A DNA stretch of 14,297 bases from Minisyncoccota bacterium (GTDB lineage: Bacteria; Patescibacteriota; Minisyncoccia; UBA6257; 1-14-0-10-40-38): contig JAGVPS010000001.1 in assembly GCA_020052135.1 (NCBI GenBank), positions 1-14,297 of the forward strand. The letters are read 5' to 3'. Each line of letters starts with the position of its first letter. Position 1 is the first letter of the stretch. Under the pieces are notes generated by a model. That model did not search any database. It worked only from the letters and a program-made list of their open reading frames with translations, and was not told the origin of the DNA. The position numbers and the translations under genes are program-made. This document shows, one piece after another, positions 5,941-12,184 of the stretch.

Positions 5941-7161
5941 ATGAATAAAGAGTTGTTTGGCGGCGGAAAGCCCTGCCGCATTACCGCCTGGAAGAGTGAG
6001 GGACGAAAGCCCGCAGAACCGCACCCGATCGTTGCCAGAATGCCGCTCTGGAATATTCGCCTTGGCATCGTGCTGGAACCTGAAGGATTTGCGGGCATGA
6101 TCGTTGTCCCGCGCGCCGAGGACGAAATGCGCGCATTGGATCAAGGCCGTGCTCCACGGTCGCGATATGAACTTGTCGAGACCGTTTTTCACGAGAGTCG
6201 GCAAGCAAGGCACATCCGTACTCGTTATGGAACTCCTCGAATCGCGGGCGAAAAAAATGAGATGCTCGCGGCACGCAGAATCGCGCGCGAGCTCACCACG
6301 CAAGTCCTTGACGCAGATCGCCCAGTAACCGCAACGGTGCTCCGCGACGCTATACAAACGCCTACCGCTCATCTCGCAGAGATCTTTGATCGGACACGGC
6401 GACCATTGAAGCGGGCGGCTGCGGATCAGGTAACAGCAATCTCGCGTGGCACGGACAGTCAAGGCCACACGAACGCTCCCGCTACGATTGCGCGTAGCCT
6501 CACCATCAGCCGACGCGCAATCACAAGAACCGGACGAGAGATTCTTTCTATCGAGCCAAGAATTGCCGCTCGAGCCACGGTGTGCGAACAGCTCATCTAC
6601 ATGGCTCAAGCGACGCTTCGAAATCTCGTGCAGTTCTTCGACGAACAACTGCTCGCCGACCAGAACACTCTTCTCAGAAGGCTGTCCCGCAAGGAAACCC
6701 GTAAAGCCATTGCGGCCAATCTCGGGTACTTCGCCATCGACTTCGATGAAGTGGATTTTCGGCCGTTCCGGAACGCATATCGGCATATCGCCGACGATTT
6801 GCGCGAAGCTCAGCGACTCATCCACGCGTGCGATACCTCGCTCACTCTGTGGCGTCTTCTGGTGCGTATCCGTAACGCGACAAAGTTGAAGGAGCTGCAA
6901 ATTGAGTTGGAACGTGTGATCTATGTGCTCCCACGGCATACTGATTCTCATCTCCGCGCGCCAAATGAGCACGTCATCGAGAACTGTTTCGGACGGATCA
7001 TGAAAGAACTCACTGAAGTTGATGAGTCTGGCTTCAAACGGCAGGTTGCAAAAACCGCCGCGCTGAAAATCGGCGTTGGCCTCATGGCGCTCTCCGAAGG
7101 AGGCGCCGCTCACTTCCCCGAGGTCCGGAAGTGCCTGAAGCGAGCGTCCGTCGCGCTCTGA
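5941..7161 (+). CDS. Unrecognised 406-residue protein
   Basis: I do not recognise a family. The N-terminal third is mixed (a beta-like stretch MPLWNIRLGIVLEPEGFAGM at about 34-53). From about residue 185 on it is mostly predicted helix, rich in Arg, Ala and Leu (for example LVQFFDEQLLADQ and RRLSRKETRKAIAAN). It ends in a short alanine/glycine-rich helix and ALKIGVGLMALSEGG. No signal peptide, transmembrane segment, zinc ligands or nucleotide-binding loop stands out, so it is probably cytoplasmic. An SD (GGAGAG, 7 nt spacing) and a downstream terminator in the same direction support this strand over the 399-residue antisense ORF. It lies between tRNA-Leu and a broken IS30 element, which suggests acquired accessory DNA. 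The high Arg content and helices would allow a nucleic-acid or phage-related role, but nothing shows one. Confidence 0.75.
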   Translation: MNKELFGGGKPCRITAWKSEGRKPAEPHPIVARMPLWNIRLGIVLEPEGFAGMIVVPRAEDEMRALDQGRAPRSRYELVETVFHESRQARHIRTRYGTPRIAGEKNEMLAARRIARELTTQVLDADRPVTATVLRDAIQTPTAHLAEIFDRTRRPLKRAAADQVTAISRGTDSQGHTNAPATIARSLTISRRAITRTGREILSIEPRIAARATVCEQLIYMAQATLRNLVQFFDEQLLADQNTLLRRLSRKETRKAIAANLGYFAIDFDEVDFRPFRNAYRHIADDLREAQRLIHACDTSLTLWRLLVRIRNATKLKELQIELERVIYVLPRHTDSHLRAPNEHVIENCFGRIMKELTEVDESGFKRQVAKTAALKIGVGLMALSEGGAAHFPEVRKCLKRASVAL

Positions 7162-7199
7162 CTCGTTTCGTCACGCGAGAGTAGGCAGACATGTTTTAC

Positions 7200-7227
7200 C
7201 CCAGCTTACTCAAGCTGGGCTTTTTTT
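7200..7227 (+). terminator. Rho-independent terminator of the 406-residue ORF
   Basis: CCCAGCTT (7200-7207) pairs with AAGCTGGG (7212-7219) across ACTC, followed by C and seven Ts (7221-7227). It lies 38 bp after the stop codon. This is a textbook intrinsic terminator on the plus strand. Confidence 0.9.
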
Positions 7228-7237
7228 ATGCAAAAAG

Positions 7238-7266
7238 TTGACTTTTTATAGAGTGTAGGTTATAAT
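7238..7266 (+). promoter_or_regulatory. Near-consensus sigma-70 promoter facing the IS30 remnant
   Basis: TTGACT (7238-7243), a 17-bp spacer and TATAAT (7261-7266) make this the best promoter in the window. Transcription would start near 7273, run rightward and meet a short stem plus T-run at 7310-7330. Beyond the IS30 remnant the next plus-strand gene is the Nudix hydrolase, so this may be its original promoter, now separated by the insertion. Confidence 0.8.
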
Positions 7267-7272
7267 GAAATT

Positions 7273-7330
7273 AGAACCTGCCCCCGACTCTCACCCCTCT
7301 AGCGCATCACCCCCTCTGTGGGGCTTTTTT
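7273..7330 (+). ncRNA. Possible short RNA of about 58 nt
   Basis: A strong promoter is followed about 37 nt after its expected start by a hairpin-plus-U-tract, so a short C-rich transcript is predicted. Its 3' part is antisense to the last codons and stop of the IS30 transposase remnant. No known RNA family is recognised. It may be a genuine small RNA, an antisense RNA, or just aborted transcription left after an IS insertion. An ATG inside the -10 box could open a 25-codon ORF, which I consider unlikely. Confidence 0.3.
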
Positions 7331-8273
7331 GTTTTTGAATAATCTTTTCTCCTGCATCACCTCGCGTGGAGTCTTCCAGCCGAGCTTCTTGCGTGGTGTG
7401 TTGTTGAGTTTTTCCACCACTCGCCTCAACCACCGAGCAGAGTACTGAGAGAGATCAGATCCCTTGGGCGCATACCGCCGAATGAGCTTGTTGGCGTTCT
7501 CGACTCCTGACTTTTGCCAAGAGGAGTAGGGATCACAGAAGTAGGTCCTGATGCCGAGCTTCAGATGCTCCCGGTTCTCCTGTCCGTTGTCGAAGGTGGC
7601 TGAGGTGATCTTCAGAGGGCGGATCATTCTTTTGAATGCCCGCTCTGCAACAGCAGGTTTGAGATTTGGTATGGTTCGCGCATCCACATACATCGTCAGC
7701 GGATTGTATATCGTTGCAAACGAAGCAGTGCTTTGAGCGCACACCATCGTGTCACCCTCATAGTCTCTTTCGGTCATCTTTGGACGCGCGTGAATGCTGA
7801 TCCGATGCGGGATCAGGGACTTTTTGACTTTCTTTGCGCCTCGCTTCTTTGGTTTTAATCTCTGACTGAACAGATATCGGCAATACCGCTCGCCCCAGAC
7901 AGAATAGAGCCACGCGTAAATGGCGGTTTTGGATACGTACCACGGCTTCTTCTGCTACCGCATCCTGCCGGAGATGGTCTCCGGAGGCCTACCTCTCTTC
8001 AGCTCGGTGATGACATATCGCTCAAGCTCAGGCATTGCCCTGATCTTTTTCCATTCAAATCTGCTGTACTTCTTTTTAAAATATGCCTGATGTGCTGCGC
8101 TAGTTGCGCAGTATGGCCCGTCTCCCCGAATACGATTCAATTCACGGACGATGCTTGACTGGTTGCGTCCGAGCACCGTGGCGACCTCACGGGTGCTGTA
8201 TTCCTTGGTGTTCAGAATTTCGATTTCATCACGCTCTACTTTGGTGAAGCGCTGATACTTTTTTTGGTTTCAT
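7307..8273 (-). pseudogene. IS30-family transposase, disrupted
   Basis: Joined, the frame encodes about 321 residues, normal for IS30. An N-terminal helix-turn-helix (STREVATVLGRNQSSIVREL) is followed by PPETISGRM. The DDE/RNase-H-like core has Asp in YEGDTMV, Asp in TFDNGQE and Glu in SGVENANKLIRRYAPKG. Two lesions interrupt it. From ATG 8273 the reading MKPKK goes out of frame at a run of seven As (8265-8259), and six As would restore MKPKKYQRFTKVE. An in-frame TAG stands at 7957-7955, after GRMR and before QKKPWYVSKTAIY. The catalytic residues all survive. One lesion could be sequencing error or programmed slippage at A7, but together they point to a pseudogene. A shorter ORF from 7777 keeps the DDE core without the DNA-binding part. 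Confidence 0.85.
7310..7330 (+). terminator. Short terminator-like hairpin at the right edge of the IS30 remnant
   Basis: A C-run (7310-7314) can pair with GGGG (7320-7323) across a short loop, followed by C and six Ts (7325-7330), then more T-rich sequence. The stem is only about 4 bp but GC-only. It overlaps the transposase 3' end and would stop rightward transcription entering the element. Confidence 0.5.
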
Positions 8274-8357
8274 ATCACTCAATCGTACGCTGCCGGTGAT
8301 GCAATACAAAACGGAATTTCGCCCCTTAGGCAAAACTCCACACAATCCCCTATGTAA

Positions 8358-8365
8358 GGAAGAGG
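8358..8365 (+). promoter_or_regulatory. Ribosome binding site that fixes the Nudix TTG start
   Basis: GGAAGAGG lies 7 nt before TTG 8373. No ATG gives a full-length protein with the N-terminal beta strand, so this SD supports initiation at TTG. Confidence 0.7.
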
Positions 8366-8372
8366 CACTAGA

Positions 8373-8801
8373 TTGAGCGATTCGAGATTTGCAGTTTCAG
8401 TGCTTATTCTCCTGCCCGAGAGGAAAATCCCCCTCGTGTGCGACCGAGCAAAACCATTGCCTCACTATTGGAAGTACCCGGGAGGCAAGGGAGAAGGAGA
8501 TGAAACTCCGGAAGAAACAGCAATCCGTGAAGTGGAAGAGGAAGCTGGCATTCTTCTGTGTCGAGGAGCGCTGAGAGTGCTTGTTCGCGAAGACCGAAAG
8601 ACTCACGTCTTCATCCTCTTCGAAACAGAAGCGACTCTCCGCCAAGAAGGAGTGAAGGCTCGAGGAAACGAAGGAGAAGATGTTGCGCTTTTCAAGCCCG
8701 AAGAGGTTCTCGCGATGCCCGACTTCTTCCCAAGCCACGATCGGCTAAGCAGGCACCGACTCAATGAGCTTGCTCGCCCCACGCCTACGGCACAACCGTA
8801 G
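8373..8801 (+). CDS. Nudix hydrolase (NUDIX domain protein)
   Basis: The 142-residue protein carries a complete Nudix box at residues 38-60: Gly38, x5, Glu44, x7, then REVEEEAGI (52-60). It keeps the catalytic glutamates that bind Mg2+ and hydrolyse a nucleoside diphosphate linked to another group. The substrate cannot be read from sequence; MutT-like cleaning of oxidised nucleotides is only one possibility. KYPGGKGEGDE precedes the box as expected. Translation starts at TTG 8373, supported by a strong SD at 8358-8365. The last codons run into an intrinsic terminator stem. The gene faces the minus-strand envelope locus and lies just past the IS30 remnant, which may have cut it off from the promoter at 7238-7266. 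Confidence 0.9.
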   Translation: MSDSRFAVSVLILLPERKIPLVCDRAKPLPHYWKYPGGKGEGDETPEETAIREVEEEAGILLCRGALRVLVREDRKTHVFILFETEATLRQEGVKARGNEGEDVALFKPEEVLAMPDFFPSHDRLSRHRLNELARPTPTAQP

Positions 8802-8813
8802 GCGTTCTTTTTT
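8781..8813 (+). terminator. Rho-independent terminator of the Nudix gene
   Basis: ACGCCTACGG (8781-8790) pairs perfectly with CCGTAGGCGT (8796-8805) across CACAA, followed by TCTTTTTTT (8805-8813). The stem includes the last codons and TAG stop of the Nudix gene. The T-run is on the plus side only, so it serves the Nudix transcript. The convergent envelope locus ends 12 bp further right. Confidence 0.92.
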
Positions 8814-8824
8814 ATCCAAAGAAA

Positions 8825-9574
8825 TTAATACCGCTTACTAATATCCGTAATATCGTGATCCAACCCCTGTTCCAACGACTCAAGCTCGCGGAGCACCCGA
8901 TCGCGCTTTTCCACTTCCTCAGTAGTCATGGGTCTTCCCTCTGCGTTTGTCGCAAGGGCTTTCAGCTCATCCATGAGCTCTTGCCTGATCTCAGCAAATC
9001 CCCGATGAAATCGTTCTTCTGTTTCATGAAGTTGCTTTTCCATAAGTCCTTTCTGAAGATGCGCGATTTTTCTGCGAAAATATATAAAAACGAAAAAAAT
9101 AGCAAGAATAAAAACGAGGATGATGCCCGCGATCGCCACATAGCGGATATTCAGCCCAAACACATTCACGCCAGTGACCACCGACCTGATAACGCGCGGA
9201 TTTGATTCCCCTGATACGAGTACGCCGACTTGCTGTCTCGCGCGCACTTGCCAATTCCCCGCGGAGAGATATGTTTTTTCGGCAACCACCCACTCGCCCG
9301 ACGCGTCAGCTTTCACTTTAAAATTGATCGGCTTTTCCGTGCCCGCGTCTTTGCGAATCTGGATAGTGACAATCGCGTTCGGATTCGCCCGCCCCTCAAG
9401 ATATAAAATTTCTTCCATCGTATAGAAATAATCCGGAGAAATTGAAATATACGGCTCAGAAGGAGGCTGAACCGGAGGCGCGACTGGGGGCGGTACGGTT
9501 TGCGCAAGCACAAATACACTAAAAAGCATCCCCAGAAATACGGTCATTGTATACTTTAAAAAAGCTCTTTTCAT
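8825..9574 (-). CDS. Membrane-anchored Ig-like surface protein with cytoplasmic coiled coil
   Basis: The 249-residue protein begins with a signal peptide (about 1-24, ending VLAQ), then a proline-rich linker (about 27-42, VPPPVAPPVQPP). A beta-sandwich-like domain (about 43-130) resembles bacterial Ig-like adhesion modules (YLEGRANPNAIVTI, GEWVV, GNWQVRARQ). One transmembrane helix (about 144-167) follows, then a basic stop-transfer RRK and a charged helical or coiled-coil tail (about 170-249). The outside domain could sense or bind and the tail could signal or oligomerise inside, but no known kinase or regulator motif is present. Its ATG overlaps the TGA of the cohesin-like gene as ATGA, so the two are translationally coupled and likely partners. 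No named family is recognised. Confidence 0.85.
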   Translation of the reverse strand: MKRAFLKYTMTVFLGMLFSVFVLAQTVPPPVAPPVQPPSEPYISISPDYFYTMEEILYLEGRANPNAIVTIQIRKDAGTEKPINFKVKADASGEWVVAEKTYLSAGNWQVRARQQVGVLVSGESNPRVIRSVVTGVNVFGLNIRYVAIAGIILVFILAIFFVFIYFRRKIAHLQKGLMEKQLHETEERFHRGFAEIRQELMDELKALATNAEGRPMTTEEVEKRDRVLRELESLEQGLDHDITDISKRY

Positions 9575-10839
9575 GGCTGTTTTCGGGCAATGGGTCGTGA
9601 GCGATTGTGTTTAAAATCTTCTTTAAACGCTCGCCGAAGATGATGTCCGTGCTTCCGCCATAAGAGCAAAAGATAAATGAGCACGATAAGAGCAAGGAGT
9701 GCGAGAAATGGAAGCGCTATTCCCCAAGGGACAAAGAAGAATACAAAATCTAATCCTTCAGGAGTAATGAAAGTAAATACTGAAGAAACTACCTGGAGCG
9801 TGACTGACTCATCAAGAAAGTTTCCCGCCTTGTCATACGCGCGAACAATAATTTCATTCCGGCCGCTTTGCAAACCAGTGAGCTGATAGGGGCTCCCCGC
9901 TTCAAAGAAGAAGGTGGATTCATCGGGACCGTTCCGTAAGGAAACTACCTTGATTTCATAATGGTCAAAGCCCGAAAGCGAATCGGTGGTGAAGAAACGT
10001 AAAATAGGAGCTGGCCGCGCGGGCGTTCGTTCGCCAGGCGACACGCTCACCTTAAACGCCGCGGGCACAATCGTATCAATATTTAGAAAATAATGGCTGA
10101 CGCCTCCCCAACTCCCCCCGGCGCGCTCCCGAACATGGACATACCAGATACCGCTCTCAAGATTTGAAAACGTTGCCTCCGCGTCCAAGGTGTCCACGGT
10201 CGTATCCGGCGCGGTATTCGGATCATGATCAATGGAGTAACTAAAACCCTGCGATTGGCTGGTTCCTGTCCATTTTAATATGGGATTAGAATCTCGATAC
10301 CATTTCCTCTGCTCAGGATGCGTGGGCGAAAAGATATCCGGCCCCTGCGCGGGAGGCAAGATAAGTTTAAAGAGCGCGGGCGATGTTTGCTTCAGCACAT
10401 CCGTCCCTAAACCGTCGTTCGCAAGCACAGACGTATTTTTGCCAAATGAGATCTTCGCTTCACCCGGAGACACAACGCGGAAGGTAAACGACTGCACAAT
10501 GCCTTCCGATGTGTTGATGCCCGGAGACGGAATCCCTCCGACAAAATAGATGCGCCCGTCGCGGTTTGAAAATACGGGAGGACTCGCCCAAATTTGCACG
10601 ATGGATTTTCCTAAACTAGGATTTGCAATCTGCAATTTATCAGCAGGAAAATCGAGTTCAACTTCAATAGTGTTCACGGAAACACCTCCTGAATTAACCA
10701 TCACATTCACATCAAAAGTACCCCCTAAGGTGAAGGTGCCTCCTCCGGGCGTGATACGCAACGTAGCCGCATGTACAGAACTAAAAGAAAATATTCCTGC
10801 GGCAACGATACAAAAAATGAGCGCGTGTTTTCTCACCAT
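9571..10839 (-). CDS. Membrane-anchored cohesin-like surface protein
   Basis: The 422-residue protein has a signal peptide (about 1-25, ending SVHA). A cohesin/CBM-like beta domain (about 26-160) shows the usual pattern: TLRITPGGGTFTLGGTFDVNV, then VNTIEVELDFPADKLQI, VGGIPSPGINTSEGIVQSFTFRV and AKISFG. Two further Ig/FN3-like beta regions (about 165-255 and 258-352) lead to a C-terminal transmembrane segment (about 364-393) and a basic cytoplasmic tail (RRAFKEDFKHNRSRP). Cohesins bind dockerins, and the gene just upstream encodes a dockerin-like calcium loop. Whether this cohesin binds that dockerin is inference. The gap to the upstream gene is 57 bp, and a TATACT box lies 5 nt before the ATG with no clear -35. 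The next gene overlaps by 4 bp. Confidence 0.85.
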   Translation of the reverse strand: MVRKHALIFCIVAAGIFSFSSVHAATLRITPGGGTFTLGGTFDVNVMVNSGGVSVNTIEVELDFPADKLQIANPSLGKSIVQIWASPPVFSNRDGRIYFVGGIPSPGINTSEGIVQSFTFRVVSPGEAKISFGKNTSVLANDGLGTDVLKQTSPALFKLILPPAQGPDIFSPTHPEQRKWYRDSNPILKWTGTSQSQGFSYSIDHDPNTAPDTTVDTLDAEATFSNLESGIWYVHVRERAGGSWGGVSHYFLNIDTIVPAAFKVSVSPGERTPARPAPILRFFTTDSLSGFDHYEIKVVSLRNGPDESTFFFEAGSPYQLTGLQSGRNEIIVRAYDKAGNFLDESVTLQVVSSVFTFITPEGLDFVFFFVPWGIALPFLALLALIVLIYLLLLWRKHGHHLRRAFKEDFKHNRSRPIARKQP

Positions 10840-10896
10840 TATTTAGTATACACGAGAGCGCTCGGATACATGAGCATGACTGTGTATGAACATTCC

Positions 10897-11670
10897 TTAG
10901 AATCCAAGCCGATGGAACAACAATACCCCAATTGCTTTTACTCCCTGTACAATAGTTTTTACAAAGACACTAATACTTCGCCAGAGAGACGCCCTCCCCG
11001 ATGGAACCGAAGGAGGAGAAACTATTGAACTCACCTCGGCAAGACCGGTAGGCTGAGGCGTGAATGTTTGGCCCGCGGTGGGTTGTTCGGCAATATTCGA
11101 TGGTTCGGATCCATAAAACGGAAGTTTCTTCGTCCAATCAGAAAAGAGAAAACTGAGTGTCTTTGCAGTCACGCTCTTCGGACTTGTGAGTAAGATGCTT
11201 AAATCCTGCAGATCAACAGCTCCGTCGCAATTTAAATCATATCGTTTAGTAGCCGATGTTGCGCACTGCGGAGGAATTATTTCACCGGTAATAATCGATA
11301 TGATCGGCGGAATAATGATTGGAATAATGCTATCTCCGGTCTGCGGAGGCGGACTAATAGGACCGCCACCGCCCGGGTCTGATGGCGGTGGAGTCGTAGA
11401 CGGCGGAGGCGAAGTTGATTCCACTGGAAAATATAGAAAACCTGATTTCACGGTATTTCCAGAACTATCCGACTGTCCAATGGCTGGCTGTGAAAACGAA
11501 CTCCACAATTGAAAGTTGCTTGAGGCACCATATCCCCCGCCTCCGCTCTCGACTGGATCACGGACAATAAAATTACTAGAGGAAAAATCCGTGGCAAACA
11601 AAAGCCGCGGGAGTAAGACTGCCGCTACACCCGCTACGATGAGCGAACGCTCCCGCGACCTTGTATGCAT
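10897..11670 (-). CDS. Secreted protein with dockerin-type calcium-binding loop
   Basis: The 257-residue protein has a basic start and signal-peptide-like hydrophobic stretch (about 10-27). The beta-like N-terminal region (SSNFIVRDPVESGGGGYGASSNFQLW, shown in parts at 31-56) is of a style frequent in CPR surface proteins. A Pro/Gly-rich linker (about 85-135) leads to one EF-hand-like dockerin loop: Asp145-x-Asn147-x-Asp149-Gly-x-Val-Asp153-x-x-Asp156, followed by LSILL. Classical type I dockerins have two such repeats; only one is clear here. Cys136 and Cys148 flank it. The C-terminus is Ser/Pro-rich and ends in a mildly hydrophobic helix (about 232-253) that could anchor it. It starts 14 bp after the small membrane-protein gene and precedes the cohesin-like gene. 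Confidence 0.82.
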   Translation of the reverse strand: MHTRSRERSLIVAGVAAVLLPRLLFATDFSSSNFIVRDPVESGGGGYGASSNFQLWSSFSQPAIGQSDSSGNTVKSGFLYFPVESTSPPPSTTPPPSDPGGGGPISPPPQTGDSIIPIIIPPIISIITGEIIPPQCATSATKRYDLNCDGAVDLQDLSILLTSPKSVTAKTLSFLFSDWTKKLPFYGSEPSNIAEQPTAGQTFTPQPTGLAEVSSIVSPPSVPSGRASLWRSISVFVKTIVQGVKAIGVLLFHRLGF

Positions 11671-11684
11671 ATAGGCGGATATGT

Positions 11685-12116
11685 TTATTGACCTTCACCT
11701 TTAAACTGCTGGATAGCGGTTACTATCTGGGAATCACTTTTCAAGTTCTCGTAAAAAAGAATGTGATTCCGGTTTATAACCATTTCATCCTGCGGACCAT
11801 GCAGTTCTCCTCCAAGTTTTACTAGGTTTATATTAGTAGAGGGCGCGTCTTGTCCCTTTGGCTGTAATCCCTGGCTCACCTGAAGATAATACACATCGCG
11901 AAGCACTGGATATTGAGAGTCCGCTTTTGACAGCTTTCCAAAGTAGACCTGGTCATTAGTAAGAAACACCGCCTGGTAAGCGTTGTTTGCTCCAATAACA
12001 TTGCCCAATTCCCCGCTCCACCACATAAAAACTACTACGACCAATACCGCAACCACGATAAGCCAAAGCCATTTTAAAGAAGAACCTTTTTTTGTCTCTA
12101 TATCTGTTTCATTCAT
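11685..12116 (-). CDS. Single-pass membrane protein of unknown function
   Basis: The 143-residue protein has a polar, acidic start (MNETDIETKKGSS), one strong transmembrane helix (about 15-33, very Val-rich, ending MWW), and an extracellular domain of about 110 residues. That domain has a beta-like pattern (YQAVFLTNDQVYFGKL, VYYLQV) and a terminal helix. No family name can be given; the YQAVFLTNxQVYFGKL pattern is familiar to me from Patescibacteria genomes, which is recollection and not a search result. It lies between the large surface-protein gene (68 bp upstream) and the dockerin-like gene (14 bp downstream), all on one strand, so an envelope role with its neighbours is likely. No SD is seen; the ATG follows AAGATAT. 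Confidence 0.8.
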   Translation of the reverse strand: MNETDIETKKGSSLKWLWLIVVAVLVVVVFMWWSGELGNVIGANNAYQAVFLTNDQVYFGKLSKADSQYPVLRDVYYLQVSQGLQPKGQDAPSTNINLVKLGGELHGPQDEMVINRNHILFYENLKSDSQIVTAIQQFKGEGQ

Positions 12117-12150
12117 ATATCTTATATTTTTATTGTCGACTTTAATTAGA

Positions 12151-12179
12151 ATTAAGTATATCCCAGATCATTATTTCAA
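12151..12179 (-). promoter_or_regulatory. Possible promoter for the membrane/dockerin/cohesin genes
   Basis: In the 68-bp gap after the large surface-protein gene, minus-strand TTGAAA (12179-12174) lies 17 bp from CTTAAT (12156-12151), about 34 nt before ATG 12116. An overlapping TATACT (12160-12155) is a better -10 but is only 13 bp from TTGAAA. Either is a moderate match, and the locus could also be read through from upstream. Confidence 0.3.
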
Positions 12180-12184
12180 GAAAG

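Larger units (their letters stand above)
7304..8302 (-). mobile_element. Degenerate IS30-family insertion sequence
   Basis: An IS30-type transposase reading frame fills the element on the minus strand. An 8-bp inverted repeat GCATCACC lies at both edges: 7304-7311 overlaps the transposase stop, and 8295-8302 (as GGTGATGC) lies 21 bp outside its start. These are proposed as the inner core of the terminal repeats. The match does not extend further, so exact ends and any target duplication remain unclear. The transposase is broken twice, so the copy is probably not autonomous. Confidence 0.6.

Noticed and set aside
5914..7113. 399-codon minus-strand ORF
   Set aside because: It lies antisense to the 406-residue gene, has no SD, and runs into tRNA-Leu. 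The plus gene has SD and terminator.
7265..7342. 25-codon ORF starting inside the -10 box
   Set aside because: The start codon would lie upstream of the transcript start and the peptide runs through the terminator.
7955..7957. TAG recoding (for example pyrrolysine) in the transposase
   Set aside because: There is no recoding machinery in view, and a second lesion in the same gene makes simple decay more likely.
5860..8820. Integrative element with attL/attR at the tRNA-Leu 3' end
   Set aside because: No second copy of the tRNA 3' end was found downstream and no integrase gene is present.
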